DNA of 64,000 nt from Brachyhypopomus gauderio (taxonomy: Eukaryota > Chordata > Actinopteri > Gymnotiformes > Hypopomidae), in the NCBI RefSeq assembly GCF_052324685.1, contig NC_135218.1:22899851-22963850 (forward strand), in the 5' to 3' direction. A program made the translations under genes and the position numbers. Within the stretch, counting starts at the first letter, position 1; every line of letters begins with the position of its first letter. Under the pieces are notes generated by a model that searched no databases, was not told the DNA's origin, and saw only the letters and a program-made list of their open reading frames with translations. Below, piece after piece: positions 47,218 through 60,230 of this stretch.

Positions 47218-48771
47218 ACTCTTTATTTAACCAAAAAATGTCATTCAAACGCGTTACAATGAATTTACAGTGACACATCTGTTCTTACTAACCACTGCTA
47301 GAGTCAGCGCTTTTTTGTATGTGGTTTAAATACATACATTAATTACAATTAATTTTTCTGCAATTAAAAAAATGCACTTCATATTGGGTTTACCAAATAT
47401 TTATCTGATGAAAGATTCAGTACACACACAACTTTAACTGCACAAATTATTAAATATTTAATGATGAATTTACAGCTGTACAAATTTTAAATATACAACA
47501 CAGTCTATAAAAGGGCAAAAAAAAAACCCCCAGAAAAAAATAAATGTATGGTTGATAAGTTGGAACAGGAAACAGAAACCTATTTTATAGTGTACATGAC
47601 TGTTAATGCTGCACAATGACACAGGTCAATAATCATGCACTGGTTGCATCTGGGAATCGTTGTGTGTAAGCCGTGCCCAGCAATGGTGACAGACGTGTGT
47701 TGTTCACACTTCTAGTGCCATCTGACTTTAACAGGGAAGACGCCCAAAACGAACTCAGACAGAAGTCAGGTTTTAGATGCGTTCGCATGAATATTAAACA
47801 TTTAATCATTTAATTTAAGAGCTTCGTTTTTGTTGCAAACATAAAGGAGAATAAGTGTCTATACTTGTAAACCACTATGTTACACACACACTTTTCCTTT
47901 GTCTCTGTGCTTGATCTCCTGAGAGTTACAGCAACCACTCACAGCACAGACATAGGCACCAAACTTTGTAACGTAAAAAAAAAATGCAATTCATGATAAA
48001 ACAAACAAAAAACTGTGGAACCTCCTTTGGATTAAAAAAGAAGTTAAAGTGCATTCGTTTTCAATTTTGTGCAAACCATAGGAGGGAATAGAGCATGCGA
48101 GGCAGGCAGCAGGGGCCGTGCGAGGTCAGGGGTGTTCCCTCCAGGTGAAAATTGCTAGAAAATATGTTTGGAAGTTTCCTCTTGCACAGGTCTTATTTAT
48201 AAACCGATTTAAGCCAATAGATTAACAATCACAGATACGTAAGAACTGGCGATTCATTTTATAATCATGTGTTGCTATTATGAAAATAAAAAAAATGTCA
48301 GTTTAAAGTTACCAATATAAGCACCCTTCACTATCCAAAAAAAAAAAAAACCCACAAAGATTTGACAAGCAAAACAAACGCTGATCCAATGGAGGATATT
48401 TCATTACAGCTTCACATCATCTATATGTCAGAACGTGGCAGGACGTCCATGTTCCTGTGATAAAGTGGTTACCTTAGCATGATGAAGCCGACGGCACTTT
48501 ATCAGTGAACAACCCCCCCACCCCTCCCCCCACATGTATGATTCTCAACAGCGTCTGCGGCTACATCAGCCATCGATGGCGAGGGACGGTGAGCAGGTTC
48601 CAGCTTCGTGCTGCAGACGAGTGATTGAAGATGAACTACGCTGGCAGGTTCTGCTGCTCCGAGCTACGCAGCGGACACGTCGCCCGTTATGTCGCCTATA
48701 AAACACAAACATAAACCGGAGTTACAGCTTCACTCACGCTCCACTTTACGCTCCCGTAAGAGTGTTTATCG
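47218..48771 (-). other. atg9a: Presumed atg9a 3' UTR and AT-rich spacer
   Basis: No open frame of note lies between the tRNA and the atg9a stop codon. Several A-rich runs are present. I could not choose a single convincing minus-strand poly(A) signal; one candidate is the AATAAA at 47227-47222. Confidence 0.35.
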
Positions 48772-49273
48772 TTAAAGCTCCACCTTGTGGATCTGTGGAG
48801 GGACCTCGTCGTCTGGGCGCTCCTCGGGGACGGGGTCGTAGGACCTGCTTGCCGAGGACTCTTCCGACCAGCCGCCCATCGGCATTCTGGGTGTCCTCTG
48901 AACCCGATGTCCTCCAGACAGAGTGTCTGCAAACACAATCACGTCTAGCAATCACGTCTGGTCCTGGCGAACGCAAGTCCCTTTCAACTCCGAGAAAGGT
49001 TTGCTGCATAAATGCTTCAGCTGCTGCTCTGTGGCGCCGTCACCTGTAGTTCCGCCGTAGCGGGGCTGGCGGCTGCTCTGGAGTGCCGCCCCCTCCTGGT
49101 TGGGAGTGGTGGTGCAGGGGAAGGTGCTGGAGCGGGGGAGGTGGCGGCCCGCCTCCACGTCGTCATGGCTACTGTCGCCGCTCTCGTCGCTGTCCTGCCT
49201 GTGCCAGGTGTGACGTGAGAGATCGCCGCGGGACTGCTGCTTGTGTAGCTGAGGGAGGAACACACATGTTAAA

Positions 49274-49333
<60 letters not shown>

Positions 49334-52300
49334 ACTTCGAGGGTCCAAACACATTTTAACTGCCACACTGCTTTACCTCATGTATGTAGAGGGCGTGAAC
49401 GCTCATCTCCGTGGACGCGTATTCTGATAGGACCATGCTGGTCAGCTGACCCTCCCACGCACTACTGCCTGAACTGATGGTGCGAGCGTCAGTCCTGCCA
49501 GACAGGAAGTGATGTCATTAAACAGCAAAGTGGAGAACAACAATTATTCCTTCTTCATAGCCTCAACCGTCATTAGAGGAAGAAAGAGTGAGCTGCAAAC
49601 GCAAACTGAAAATCAAAAGAAGCGCAATCTATTACTTTTTTAAAAATCTACTATAAATCTACTTTAATCTACTATAAATGTACTTTAATCTAGTATAAAG
49701 TCTTTCGCACCCTGATCCTGCCATGGCGCGGGCCCCTGCCCCCCCTGCGTGGTCGGGCCGGGACAGACGGGTGGAGGTGTAGCTGCCCCGCAGGTGCACG
49801 CTGGCGCTGAGAGGGGAGAGGGAGCGCAGGGCCGACGCCCCCTCGCTCACACCGATCGACAGGTGATTGATTAGGGAGCCCTCCCGACCCAGGTACAGGG
49901 AGGTCAGGGACGGGGGTCCGGCCAGGAGGTTCGCGATGAGGCTGCGAGGCTGTGGTTGACACACACACACACACACACACACGTTAGTCTCGCATGAACA
50001 CATGAAAGTGCCGATAAACTGCATAAAGCAGCACGTACCTCAGACTCAGACGGGGAGTGGGTGGCCGTGAAGGCGTGAGCGTCGGACGCAGGCCCCTGCT
50101 GCCCCCCGGTGGCCTCCCGGTGAACTTTCTCTTTCAGCTGGCTGATGAAATGAGTGCTCTCCCGAGGCGGCTGCCACTGGGGGTTCGTGATGGCAAAGTG
50201 CATGAGCGACAGCTCCGTCTTCCCGTCCTCCGCCTGCTGGTAGATGGAGGCCTCCGTTTTTTCCGCAGACATCCACTGTAACGGACCAATCAGAGATTGA
50301 AGTCAAAACTCTACCATGACCTGAAGAGTGGACAGATCTAGAGCGTGGAGGTTGGAGTGCCGATACTCACGGCCGGGTGTCCGTGCTGACGCACGTCCAT
50401 CTGAGCGAAGGAGCAGGTGTCTCCCACACCCACCACCTCCACGGTGAAGTTGCGGAAGAAGTCGATGATCTCCAGGGATTTGCGGCGCAGGGAGAATATG
50501 AGGATGAAGGGGGTGATGAGGGGACTCAGGAGCTCCTCCAGGATGAACACCTGCCACAGAGAAGAGGGGGGGCGGAGTTATTAAGGGAGAGGACGGTTGG
50601 GGGGGGCGGGGCTTGAAACTTAAAGAGCAGAGTCATTTAAAACTACTTCAAACTTGCATTTCTGGAAACTCTCCAATTCATACTAAGTGCTTTTGTGAAG
50701 ATCCCAGCATCACATACGAGATAACTGCAAAACAAGTCTGGTTTGATTGATACTAGGATATATTGTTTGTGGCTGTATATGTTACTTGTCACAGTTTGAA
50801 TACAACAAATAAGATAAAATAAACATGATATGAATATTCATGACATGACATGTGGATTTGCATACAGGTGGACCTGAAGGGGAACCTGAACTGATAACGG
50901 CAGACGTGACGTCTGTGAACGTGTCGGTGCTGGACGAGGCTGCTTACGGCTTTGTACTGGAAGAGCTGAGCGAACTCGTCCCTGGTCTCGTAGCGGTGGG
51001 CGTTACCCTGCCAGTGGTCGGGCATGTAGTGGACGTGGGCCAGGATCACCTTGAGCAGCTGCTCCGGACAAAACACCATGTGCTTGTCGGGGATGAAGGA
51101 CCTGCGGGGGCAGAGACGCAGAGCGGCGGGGAGGTTTAGCCGAGAGCGTCGGGACCGAGCCTGCGCGCTGGTGCGGGAGGGCCGCGCGTCACACGCACCT
51201 GCACACGGTGATGCACACACCCAGCAGCGTGACGCTGCTCAGCACGTGCTCGACGGCCAGCACGTCCTCGTCGTAGATGGTGAGCGCGATGAGCACCGCC
51301 AGGATAGAGCCGGCGAAGAACGCCACGTTCTTGGCCACCACGGCCAGCAGCGGCGACACGAAGCAGTTCATGTACTTGGACGAGGCCTTGTAGCCCTTGT
51401 TGAGGCGCGAGGTCAACTCGTGGTCCAGCTCGTTGAAGTGGCGGAGGTAGCAGCGGCCGTAGAGCGACCAGCAGCGCACGCCCAGGCTTCCCGGCTCGCG
51501 CTTGATCAACTCCGTGTAGCTGAAGAAGGCGTAGAGTATCTGCCAGACCAGAACCACGGGGCAGAGCAGAAGGTTGGCCAGCCCGATCCAGAGGATGCGG
51601 GAGCTCAGACGCTGGGCCAGCTCCAGACGGTTCCCCCCGCGCTTGTACTCTGCCTTCAGGCTCCACTTGTTCTCGAACAGCGAGCCGGGACCCCAGAAGA
51701 AGATCAGCTCGAAGTTGTACTTCAGGCCGCGGGTGTAGAAGACGGAGTCGCCCAGCAGGGGGAGCCGGAAGCGGACGGGCAGCAGTGACTTGTTCACCAT
51801 GGCCACCATGTAGTTCTTGAAGCGCAGGATGCGGTGGTAGATGTCCAACTCCGTCAGCTCCTTCTTGTGGATGCAGATCTGGTGCTCCTTCTGGATCTCG
51901 ATGATCCGCGCCTGCACTTCCTGCCACGTGAAATAAGGAAGCTCCGCCTGCAAAATCAGACAAAAAAACACCCCTCGTTCTAACCCCAGAACCCAGTGTC
52001 AGTAAAATCAAAAGCTTTGGTCCAGGTCCACGCAAGATCGCTGTGAAAGCAGGCCGCTCACACCACCAGACCCACTGACTGCTGCTCACTCACCATGGAC
52101 ATCTTCAGAGCGTTTATGTAGAACGACCGTATCTCCCAGTAACAGCAGACATTGTAGAAAAATTTGACCAACCGATGGAGCCAGAAGATCCCCGAGATCA
52201 CCATGATGAAAATGACTAAGACATTATCCCGGATCCTAAGACACCAGAGAACAAAAAGTCTCTCAGTAAAGGTGTTTCTTTTAAAGTCTCTCAGTAAAGG

Positions 52301-53662
52301 TGTTTCTTTTAAAGTCTCTCAGTAAAGGTGTTTTCTTTTAAAGTCTCTCAGTAAAGGTGTTTCTTTTAAAGTCTCTCAGTAAAGGTTTTTCTTTTAAAAT
52401 CTCTCAGTAAAGGTGTTTTCTTTTAAAGTCTCTCAGTAAAGGTGTTTTCTTTTAAAGTCTCTCAGTAAAGGTGTTTTCTTTTAAAGTCTCTCAGTAAAAG
52501 TGTTTCTTTTAAAGTCTCTCAGTAAAGGTGTTTTCTTTTAAAGTCTCTCAGTAAAGGTGTTTTCTTTTAAAGTCTCTCAGTAAAGGTGTTTTCTTTTAAA
52601 GTCTCTCAGTAAAGGTGTTTTCTTTTAAAGTCTCTCAGTAAAGGTGTTTCTTTTAAAGTCTCTCAGTAAAGGTGTTTTCTTTTAAAGTCTCTCAGTAAAG
52701 GTGTTTCTTTTAAAGTCTCTCAGTAAAGGTGTTTTCTTTTATAGTCTCTCAGTAAAGGTGTTTTCTAGTTAAAAGTCTCTCAGTAAAAGGTGTTTCCTTT
52801 ATAAATGCTAATCAGCTTCTTGGACGTACCGAGCACTGCACACTTCCACTGGGAGAAAGGCATCAGGCAGAGTGACCTTGGAGGAGTCAGTGTGATTGAC
52901 AAACTTGTTGGCAAAGAGGATGTCATAGTCCACACAGTTGGCCAAGAACACAGTGAATGCCACCACAAATACCAATTGTCTGAAATAAAATCAACAGGGT
53001 ACATATCTACAGTTAGAAAGTACAAATGGCCTTGGATACAGACAATGAAGATGATACCGTCTCGACAGGATGTGGTGATGTGAACCTCCTTCAGTTTTTG
53101 TTGTTTCTGATGAGTAGTGAATTCACGTGTTTGTACTCACACAAGCTCAAAGATTTCTCCCAGAAGCATGCAAGTGAATCCGTTCTTCTGATGAAGATTA
53201 TAGACGTTAACAAAGGTTAAAGAGAATTTGGTACTGTTGCTGACAGCATACTCAGAGGTGAAGAAACTTATCAATGCCAATGTTATTAGTCATAATGCCT
53301 GACATAAAAGAATCTTTATGGATCTTTAAAGCAAACATGGCAGATTATGACACTCTCAGCATAAAGGATATTCTCTGGAAGAAGAGGTCCAGGTTTTCGA
53401 TATGGTGCCATTGAGCTTGAGAGAAAGAGAAACCAAGACAGCACACAAGTCTGAGACTTTCACTCTCACAACCAGGCAAGGCTGACAAAAGTATAAAGAA
53501 GTGTGGCTGAAATCTTCTTTTACTGCCCCTCGATATTGTTATGACAGGTATCGTCTTACATTTAGACCCCTCTGGTACATGGACCAGAAGATTGTCCTCG
53601 CCTGGGGGAGAGTCGCTATAGGATGCCTCCAGCCGCTGGTACTCCGTATCAAAGTGGGCCAT
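48772..53662 (-). CDS. atg9a: ATG9A, autophagy lipid scramblase, 13 coding exons, 846 residues
   Basis: Multispanning membrane protein of Golgi/endosome-derived vesicles that scrambles lipids during autophagosome formation. Exons on the minus strand: 53662-53560, 53415-53372, 53205-53141, 52979-52830, 52235-52094, 51947-51199, 51101-50948, 50550-50371, 50275-50039, 49949-49711, 49494-49377, 49248-49044, 48926-48772. The sum is 2,541 nt, close to human ATG9A (839 residues). The start MAHFDTEYQRLEASYSDSPP is followed by WHHIENLDLFF, membrane segments such as VFVVAFTVFLANC and NLLLCPVVLVWQILYAFFSY, NVAFFAGSILAVLIALTIYD, CPEQLLKVILAHVHYMPDHW and DFFRNFTVEVVGVGDTCSFA. The cytosolic tail ends DEVPPQIHKVEL. 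The N terminus and tail match ATG9A rather than ATG9B. Intron 2 appears to be U12-type. Confidence 0.95.
49275..49331. repeat. atg9a: (CA)n microsatellite in an atg9a intron
   Basis: About 28 CA units, just upstream (minus sense) of the exon at 49248-49044. On the transcribed strand it reads (TG)n near the acceptor. Confidence 0.95.
52250..52800. repeat. atg9a: About 20-copy minisatellite in atg9a intron 4
   Basis: Units of 27-31 bases with TCTCAGTAAAGGTGTTT followed by CTTTTAAAG. Most copies are near-identical. On the transcribed strand the unit is AC-rich with repeated CTTTAAAAG. Confidence 0.95.
53206..53371 (-). other. atg9a: U12-type AT-AC intron of atg9a (intron 2)
   Basis: On the minus strand the intron starts ATATCCTTTATG, a perfect U12-type AT-AC donor (ATATCCTT). 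It ends TCTTTAACCTTTGTTAAC, giving a U12-like branch site (TCTTTAAC) about 11 bases before a terminal AC. Only this junction yields the conserved reading FFQR-VYNLHQKNGF. No GT-AG alternative in frame was found. Confidence 0.85.
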
Positions 53663-53699
53663 GCTGCAGTCGGCCGCGATCACCCCGATCACACACGCT

Positions 53700-54960
53700 C
53701 GGATCTACTGACTGTGCAGGAGGGAAGGCAGGGGTGAACACAGGAGTGTTATTAGGAGTGTTATCAGGAGTGTTATCAGGAGAAGGGTTTAAGGATTTAG
53801 TTTACGAGTGCATAAAGTGACATGCAAATTCCAACTGGGATTTGTGTTAGAACTTTTCAATAAAACCTTAGAAAAACAATATTGAAAACACATGCGTAAA
53901 AAGTGTTATTCCAGGGCATCTTTATGTCCAGTAAATATAAGTCTGGGCAAGCTGGCCTAGCCAATAAAAAAAGATTAATATCGTTTTGAAGAATTACCTT
54001 TTAACGTGGCTAAAGAACCGGGAGCTGCCGTCCCACAGTTTCTCTGGGACATGATCTCATGTCTCCCAAACAGAACCAGTGTTGAGACTATGGGATTGGG
54101 TCCGCTCCAGAGATGACCCTGCAGACCCCGGCCCAGGCGCGCCTTCTGCGGGAGGAAAACGCGCATTTATGGCTTTGACCCAACAGTCCACATGTGGCTA
54201 CCATACAGGAGCCCCAGACCCCCCCCCGTCTAACATACAGGAGCCCCAGACCCCCCCCCCCCCCCCGTCTAACATACAGGAGCCTCAGACCCCCCGTCTA
54301 ACATACAGGAGCCCCAGACCCCCCGTCTAACATACAGGAGCCCCAGACCCCCCCCCCGTCTAACACACAGGAGCCCCAGACCCCCGTCTAACACACAGGA
54401 GCCCCAGACCCCCCCGTCTAACATACAGGAGCCCCAGACCCCCCCCCCGTCTAACACACAGGAGCCCCAGACCCCCCCGTCTAACATACAGGAGCCCCAG
54501 ACCCCCCCCGTCTAACATACAGGAGCCCCAGACCCCCCCGTCTAACATACAGGAGCCCCAGACCCCCCCGTCTCTGTAACGACACCACTGCTCACAGCCA
54601 CAGCTTCATAAACACGCAGTAAATCTGCAAAACAACCACAGGCCCGTTTTATCCGAGCAACGCGGGGATTGAGAGGGCGACGCCCGCCCGTTTTAGTCCC
54701 TACCGTGTTTAAGGAAGACGGTGTGGCAGCGGCTCGTCCCGAGATTTCGATGAACACTCACTTTGCCTTTTCAATCCTCCTTTTGCGAACATTATTTTGG
54801 TTTCGTTTCTAAACGCGCGACATCAACTTGTCCTTTTGGTGACCGGCAGCCAATCGCGTGCGAGTTCCTCGAGATGGACGTGAGGAAATCCAATGAAATC
54901 CCGAGGGGGGCTGTACCTGTGGATAATCGCGACCAGTTTGACGTCTAGCATGACTCTTGC
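53700..54960 (-). promoter_or_regulatory. atg9a: atg9a 5' UTR/intron and probable promoter
   Basis: The start codon is preceded directly by an acceptor (GACTGCAG|C ATG), so at least one non-coding exon lies upstream. The GC-richer stretch 54620-54960 is the likely first exon and promoter. No TATA box is evident, and exact exon limits are not resolved. Confidence 0.4.
54200..54575. repeat. atg9a: About 30-bp minisatellite with C runs, upstream of atg9a coding sequence
   Basis: Eleven to twelve units of GTCTAACATACAGGAGCCCC plus AGACCCCCC with a variable C run. It lies in the presumed 5' intron. Confidence 0.95.
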
Positions 54961-55030
54961 GCGTCGGGGCTTTTTGGGCGTAGTTGAATTGTGCAATTCC
55001 GCATTAGATAGATTAGACTGAACCCAGTAG

Positions 55031-55112
55031 GTAAGGCAAGTTTATTTATATAGCACCTTTCATACACACTGGCAATTCAAAGTGCATTACACAAGAAAAG
55101 AAAGAAGATTAT
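55031..55112. mobile_element. Fragment of a common fish interspersed repeat
   Basis: AAGTTTATTTATATAGCACC followed by TTTCATACACA and CAAAGTGCATTACACAAG. I recognise this word set as a widely dispersed teleost repeat end. The family name is not certain. Confidence 0.5.
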
Positions 55113-56224
55113 TACGACGCGAGGTCTATCACCTTGGGAAGGTGTTGCCTATAATACAAGATTTTAAAGGAAATCAAATTAAAATGATTACAATATAAAA
55201 AAGAATAATTAAAATATAAAATGATTAAAGACATATAAAGACACTAGACATATTTCTGTTATTTGGTAACTTGTATTTTGACTCTTCGTTCATTTGCTCA
55301 GCTGCATTCTGACTTTTCGTCGAGTTGCTTAAATGTGTTTTAGAACTTGAAGGTATTTCAAAGAATTACAGAAAACGGAAATATCTTGTTTGTATTAGTC
55401 TTTGAAGAATGTTACTTTGCATTGAAATTAAAGTCACTTCATTTAATGCATGGGCTACTTTGTTATTCCAGTGTGTTTTACTATGCTATAATTTTGCATA
55501 ACCTAATATATATTATAATTAATAATTAGTCAATTGTGCTCATCTTTCAAACACTGCCATCTTGTGTATTAACAATTTATTGCAACATTTGTAATAACTA
55601 CCTTTAAGTGAATTCAACATAAGAATGTTTTAATGTTTTATTGGTTTTTATTCACAGAATAAGCGTTCTAGGTTGAAGAATGTTTCTTAGTTGAAGTTCT
55701 TAGTCCTAGGTTGGACACTGATGGAGAGATGTGGGCTGTCTCTGTGTTTTCACCACTCCTGAGCACGTGAGAAGGGCACTCAGTGGTCTCCTGCTCTGGA
55801 GGGTTTGTGGTGTATCAGGTTGGTACTCGTTTAGCTCCGGTTCTGGCTCCGGGCCTGGGGAACAATCCTTAGTGGCCCTGCTGGGATCAGACAAAGCTAC
55901 AAACGCCTCGTATTCCCAGCAGCAGAAGCACACTGGCCAGGAATCTCTCCTACTGCATATTCATGACCTACAGGAGGTGCCATGACAGATGGGCTTTTAT
56001 TCTGGGTTTCATTCTGTTTGGTCCTCCGGGCATCCTTAACCTCTTGTGTACAAGCCAGATAGTCAGCTCTCCAGACCAATACTAGAGTCTAGTCTCATTT
56101 ATGTTCTGTTTATGACTGTCCACTGCAAATACTACTGTGTCCGGTAAACAAGCAAAACTTTTGGCTATTCTGAAGCTGTCCATGAAGTCTGAAGATATTG
56201 CTGTCCATAATCGTTTCCTGGTCT
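55113..56224. other. Spacer without recognised features
   Basis: Short open frames only. No splice-linked conserved protein or RNA gene is seen. Confidence 0.45.
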
Positions 56225-56268
56225 GAGACCACACCCTCGCTCTGCCCCCCCCCCCCCCCCCCACCCCC
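56225..56268. repeat. Poly(C) tract
   Basis: A run of about 18 C residues, then A and further C. The length may be unreliable. Confidence 0.85.
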
Positions 56269-56504
56269 TGTCTGTATTTGGTCTTTGATCTGTGTATTTA
56301 TATTTTTAAAAAGTCAATGAGGCTCCATCAGTGCTAGATAGTTTCATGTAAATATGTGTGTGCAGGCAAATGTGCGCTTGCTGTGCAGATGGCGGAGGTT
56401 GGTCTTTGGCTTTGGGTTTAAAGGGTATGCAGCTTTAGGGAATAAAGGCTGTTGTGTCAATAAGAGCATCTCTGTAAACAGGTTTCCCAGTGATCCGCCA
56501 AGAC

Positions 56505-56735
56505 ACACGCAGTGTATAACACTGAAGTTACCCTATGAGATGATAGTTACACTGCAGTTACTCTATGAATTGATACAGTAACACTACAGTTACACTATGA
56601 GATGATACAGTAACACTGCAGTTACATTATGAGATGATACAGTTACACTGCAGTTACACTATGAGATGATACAGTAACACTGCAGTTACATTATGAGATG
56701 ATACAGTTACACTGCAGTTACTCTATGAGATGATA
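56505..56735. repeat. Tandem repeat of about 36 bases
   Basis: Units containing ACTGCAGTTACACTATGAGA and TGATACAGT repeated about six times with drift. Confidence 0.9.
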
Positions 56736-56759
56736 CTTTATGCTCTTTCTTTTAGCTCA

Positions 56760-57877
56760 TCTTTTTTTCAGACCAAACTGCACTCGTGATTAATCTAATC
56801 TATCACCTTAATTTACAGCACACAACCTTGTGGGTGGGTGTATGTTTGACAGAATGTGTGTTTAGTGTAATAACATTGAGCTGCCATCTGTCGACTGAAG
56901 CGTCACTGAACGTAATCATGAAAATGAGCCACTTTCATCAGTGGTGCCATATATATCACCTCAAACCTGTCAGGACTTCCTTCATATAAACTCACTGTCT
57001 TAGATAAAGATTGACAATGGATCTAAGATCTCCACCCAGCAGTGGAGATAAATCTAGTAAAAAAAGATAAAAAGAATTTTAAAAGAAAATATTTTAAAAG
57101 CCCAGTAAAAAACTTGCTTATCAATAAATGATTAAAAAGCTCCTTTGAGATGGTGGTCGTCTTGGCAATGTGAGGACTGGAATGTTTCACCAGTATGTCT
57201 AAAACCAGTTCTGTATAATTCAGATTGTATAATTATTTAGAATTGGCTAATTGGATCTGATTGGATTTGGATATGAGATCAGTTTGGTTCATCTTCAAAA
57301 AACAATATTAGGATGAAGTACATTAATAACATCTCATAGTCAATAATAGCTAGCTATCCTCATGGCAGAATGCCCTGATTGACACTAAATTATGAAGATA
57401 AGCAAAGCCAAATGATTCAGATTTAGATGTTTGTGACAGACCAAGCAGTGACAGACGTGAGATGTTCTCTGGTCCTGTTCAGCAGTAGAAGGTCACAGTC
57501 AGATTGTTTGCATTTCTTCAATCTGATTGGCTGAACTACACAGACGCTGTCTCGTTGCATTAGTAGAGGGTCAGAAGGAGAGATAATTGATCAGATGAGC
57601 TCTAGTTGTGGTGGAGAGGAAGGTGGGTGGCTCACGGGGAAAGTGAAGACCCCTGGTGGGCTCCACAAACCAATGATGAGGTCATTTCTCTGGGGACAGT
57701 TGATTAAATTGAACTCCTGCTAGTTCTGGGAACCACACATACGGAAAAACACACATGTGTATACAGACACACACACGCACACACACACAAAGACACATTC
57801 TTTCTGTCTCTATTACTACCCTAGGGGCATGACTCTCCTCCTCAATAACCCATTAGTCCCAGTGTCCTAGAAGATAT

Positions 57878-57880
<3 letters not shown>
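56760..57880. other. Spacer without recognised features
   Basis: AT-rich, with only short unsupported reading frames. Confidence 0.45.
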
Positions 57881-57881
<1 letters not shown>

Positions 57882-57926
<45 letters not shown>

Positions 57927-58042
57927 TTGCGTCTGTGTGACTATTACACTGTGATACACTCCACCACCACCTATAAGACAGTCCACCTTGCTATGCCAGA
58001 GTTGTCATGGGAACAAGCAACCGCACAAACCTCTTATGAAGG

Positions 58043-58107
<65 letters not shown>
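57882..58107. repeat. Two (TG)n microsatellites
   Basis: Tracts at 57882-57924 and 58043-58107, separated by about 118 bases of unique DNA. Confidence 0.95.
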
Positions 58108-58109
<2 letters not shown>

Positions 58110-58589
58110 CAGAACAATTCATGAAGGGTGTGCTAAATTTGGGCGGGACATTTAGCCGTTGATAACGGTGAGTTAGGCCCATGTGTGTCTTATCTGCTGT
58201 GAGTTTCAGACCTCCATTAACTGCATGAGACCCAGGAAACACACACACACAAATGCTGATCTTTCAGTGTAAATGAGAGGTATAAGGCCCCCAGGTCAAA
58301 GTGATTCTCCCGTGTCAACAGCAGTGAAGTCCTGCTGATCAGGAGTTTGTGTTTATAGTCTCACACGTAAGATTTGACAACTAATGTGGTTTTCTAGGGT
58401 TCCACTATTTAACATGAGATACATTTCATTTATGTGAATTAATCTGTTTGCTAACACTCACCTGCTCATAAATCACCACATAATTTTCGGTCTCTCAGCA
58501 ATAAGACTTGAGTTGTGAGGCTTAAATGCAGAAATATTGTACCTCTCGCCTTCAGGTGTGAGGCTGGAATGTCTGCACATATGTGTCAG

Positions 58590-58852
58590 ATTACATACAC
58601 TTACATACTGCATAATCTACACACTAACACACATACTACATGATTTACACATTAATACACTTACATACTGCATAATCTACACACTAACACACATACTACA
58701 TGATCTACACACTAATACACTTACATACTGCACAATCTACACACTAACACACATACTACATGATCTACACATTAATACACTTACATACTGCATAATCTAC
58801 ACACTAACACACATACTACATGATCTACACACTAATACACTTACATACTGCA
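58590..58852. repeat. Minisatellite of about 62-64 bp, four copies
   Basis: Higher-order unit of alternating CACTTACATACTGCATAATC and CACACATACTACATGATC segments, each with TACACA(C/T)TAA spacers. Confidence 0.9.
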
Positions 58853-58859
58853 TGTAATG

Positions 58860-59711
58860 TGTCTACATAAAGTACACATATTGCATTTATCTACACATTT
58901 ACATATTGACTGTAAAGAAGCCAAGATATCTATCCCTAAACTTAAAGGTTGGTAAAAAACCAAGACAACTCACAGATAAATGTTCTGATAAGTTTCAATA
59001 GGAATGTTTTAATTAGATACATTAGGAAATACATTCTTTAAAGCTTCTGCTAACTCTGTGTTTGTCCTGTGTTTCAGTAATGTCATTACGACTCTGCTAC
59101 ATTATCAAAACCTTCAGCCAGGCTGAGTGAGATGATAACCAAACTCTTCTCTCCTCTCTCCCACAGCCAGACTGTCCACCCAAGTGCCTGGAGACGTAGC
59201 CCTGCCACTTAACTGTAGGATAAAATCCCCAACGCTGTCTGGCCTGAACAAATGCATATTGATTTATCAGAGATCAATGCAGGAGAGATGACCAGCTCTG
59301 ACACTGAATGTGAGCTCCTATGTCTAAAATGTGTATTAACAGCATTTAAATCAGATTATTTCAAAGGGTAATGAAACAGGGAGATCTGAGGCAGAATTGT
59401 GCAGTGTTACTGTAAATCCAGATCTCCCGTAATGATCTAGCTGAGAATGACGTCCTCGTCGTCCTGGTCCACGAAGGACAATGGAGTTAGACCCTTTACG
59501 TTACGCTTTATTCCTCTCCGGAACACCGGTTGCCCGGGGCAACATTCCTGTCTTAGTGACGGCCTTAGTTTTGTGTTCATAGTAACTGTTCTTCACAGCT
59601 TTGAACTTGTACTTGTTAAACTGAACCTGTTCTTTGGGTGGGTCTGAGTACAGCTGCAATGTCCAGATTGGTGAAATGTATTGTTGAATGTATGATTCAG
59701 TGTGTGAGTGA

Positions 59712-59720
<9 letters not shown>
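58860..59720. other. Spacer without recognised features
   Basis: No conserved coding segment identified. A lone CCACAG acceptor-like site at 59161-59166 is followed by a short open stretch ending in a stop, with no support as an exon. Confidence 0.4.
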
Positions 59721-59721
<1 letters not shown>

Positions 59722-59773
<52 letters not shown>

Positions 59774-59939
59774 ACTAACTCTGTACCCTCATATTCAAGC
59801 ATTTTCTTCTCTTCATTACAGTAATATGAGGGGAAAACAGTTTGTTTCACAAATGTGAGGATGTATTGATCTGTGCATTATATTACATGGCTGGTAATTG
59901 AATACAAATGAAATGTGATGGGTTATTTAGTGTAATTTG

Positions 59940-60016
<77 letters not shown>
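59722..60016. repeat. Two (TG)n microsatellites
   Basis: Tracts at 59722-59770 and 59941-60016 in unique flanking DNA. Confidence 0.95.
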
Positions 60017-60018
<2 letters not shown>

Positions 60019-60230
60019 CTATTGCCTGGTCCTGGTCCTCACTTCAGAGCAATAAACAATACCACCACATCACCACCACCATATCACCATCATCATCATC
60101 ACCATCACTGGGGAAGAAGTCTTGTGATGCTCTGCTGGTATTTATGCTCCATGCCAGTGGCTGGTGCCCTTGACTCGCACTAATCTGTTTACATTCGACC
60201 TAATGAGCAGCAGTATTGATCAGCTACCGG

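Noticed and set aside
48772-53662. Calling the membrane gene atg9b
   Set aside because: The N terminus MAHFDTEYQRLEASYSDSPP and the tail DEVPPQIHKVEL correspond to ATG9A, and the length agrees (846 versus 839).
59161-59220. Possible exon after a CCACAG acceptor in the right-hand spacer
   Set aside because: The short open stretch ends in stops in the likely frame and links to no other exon.
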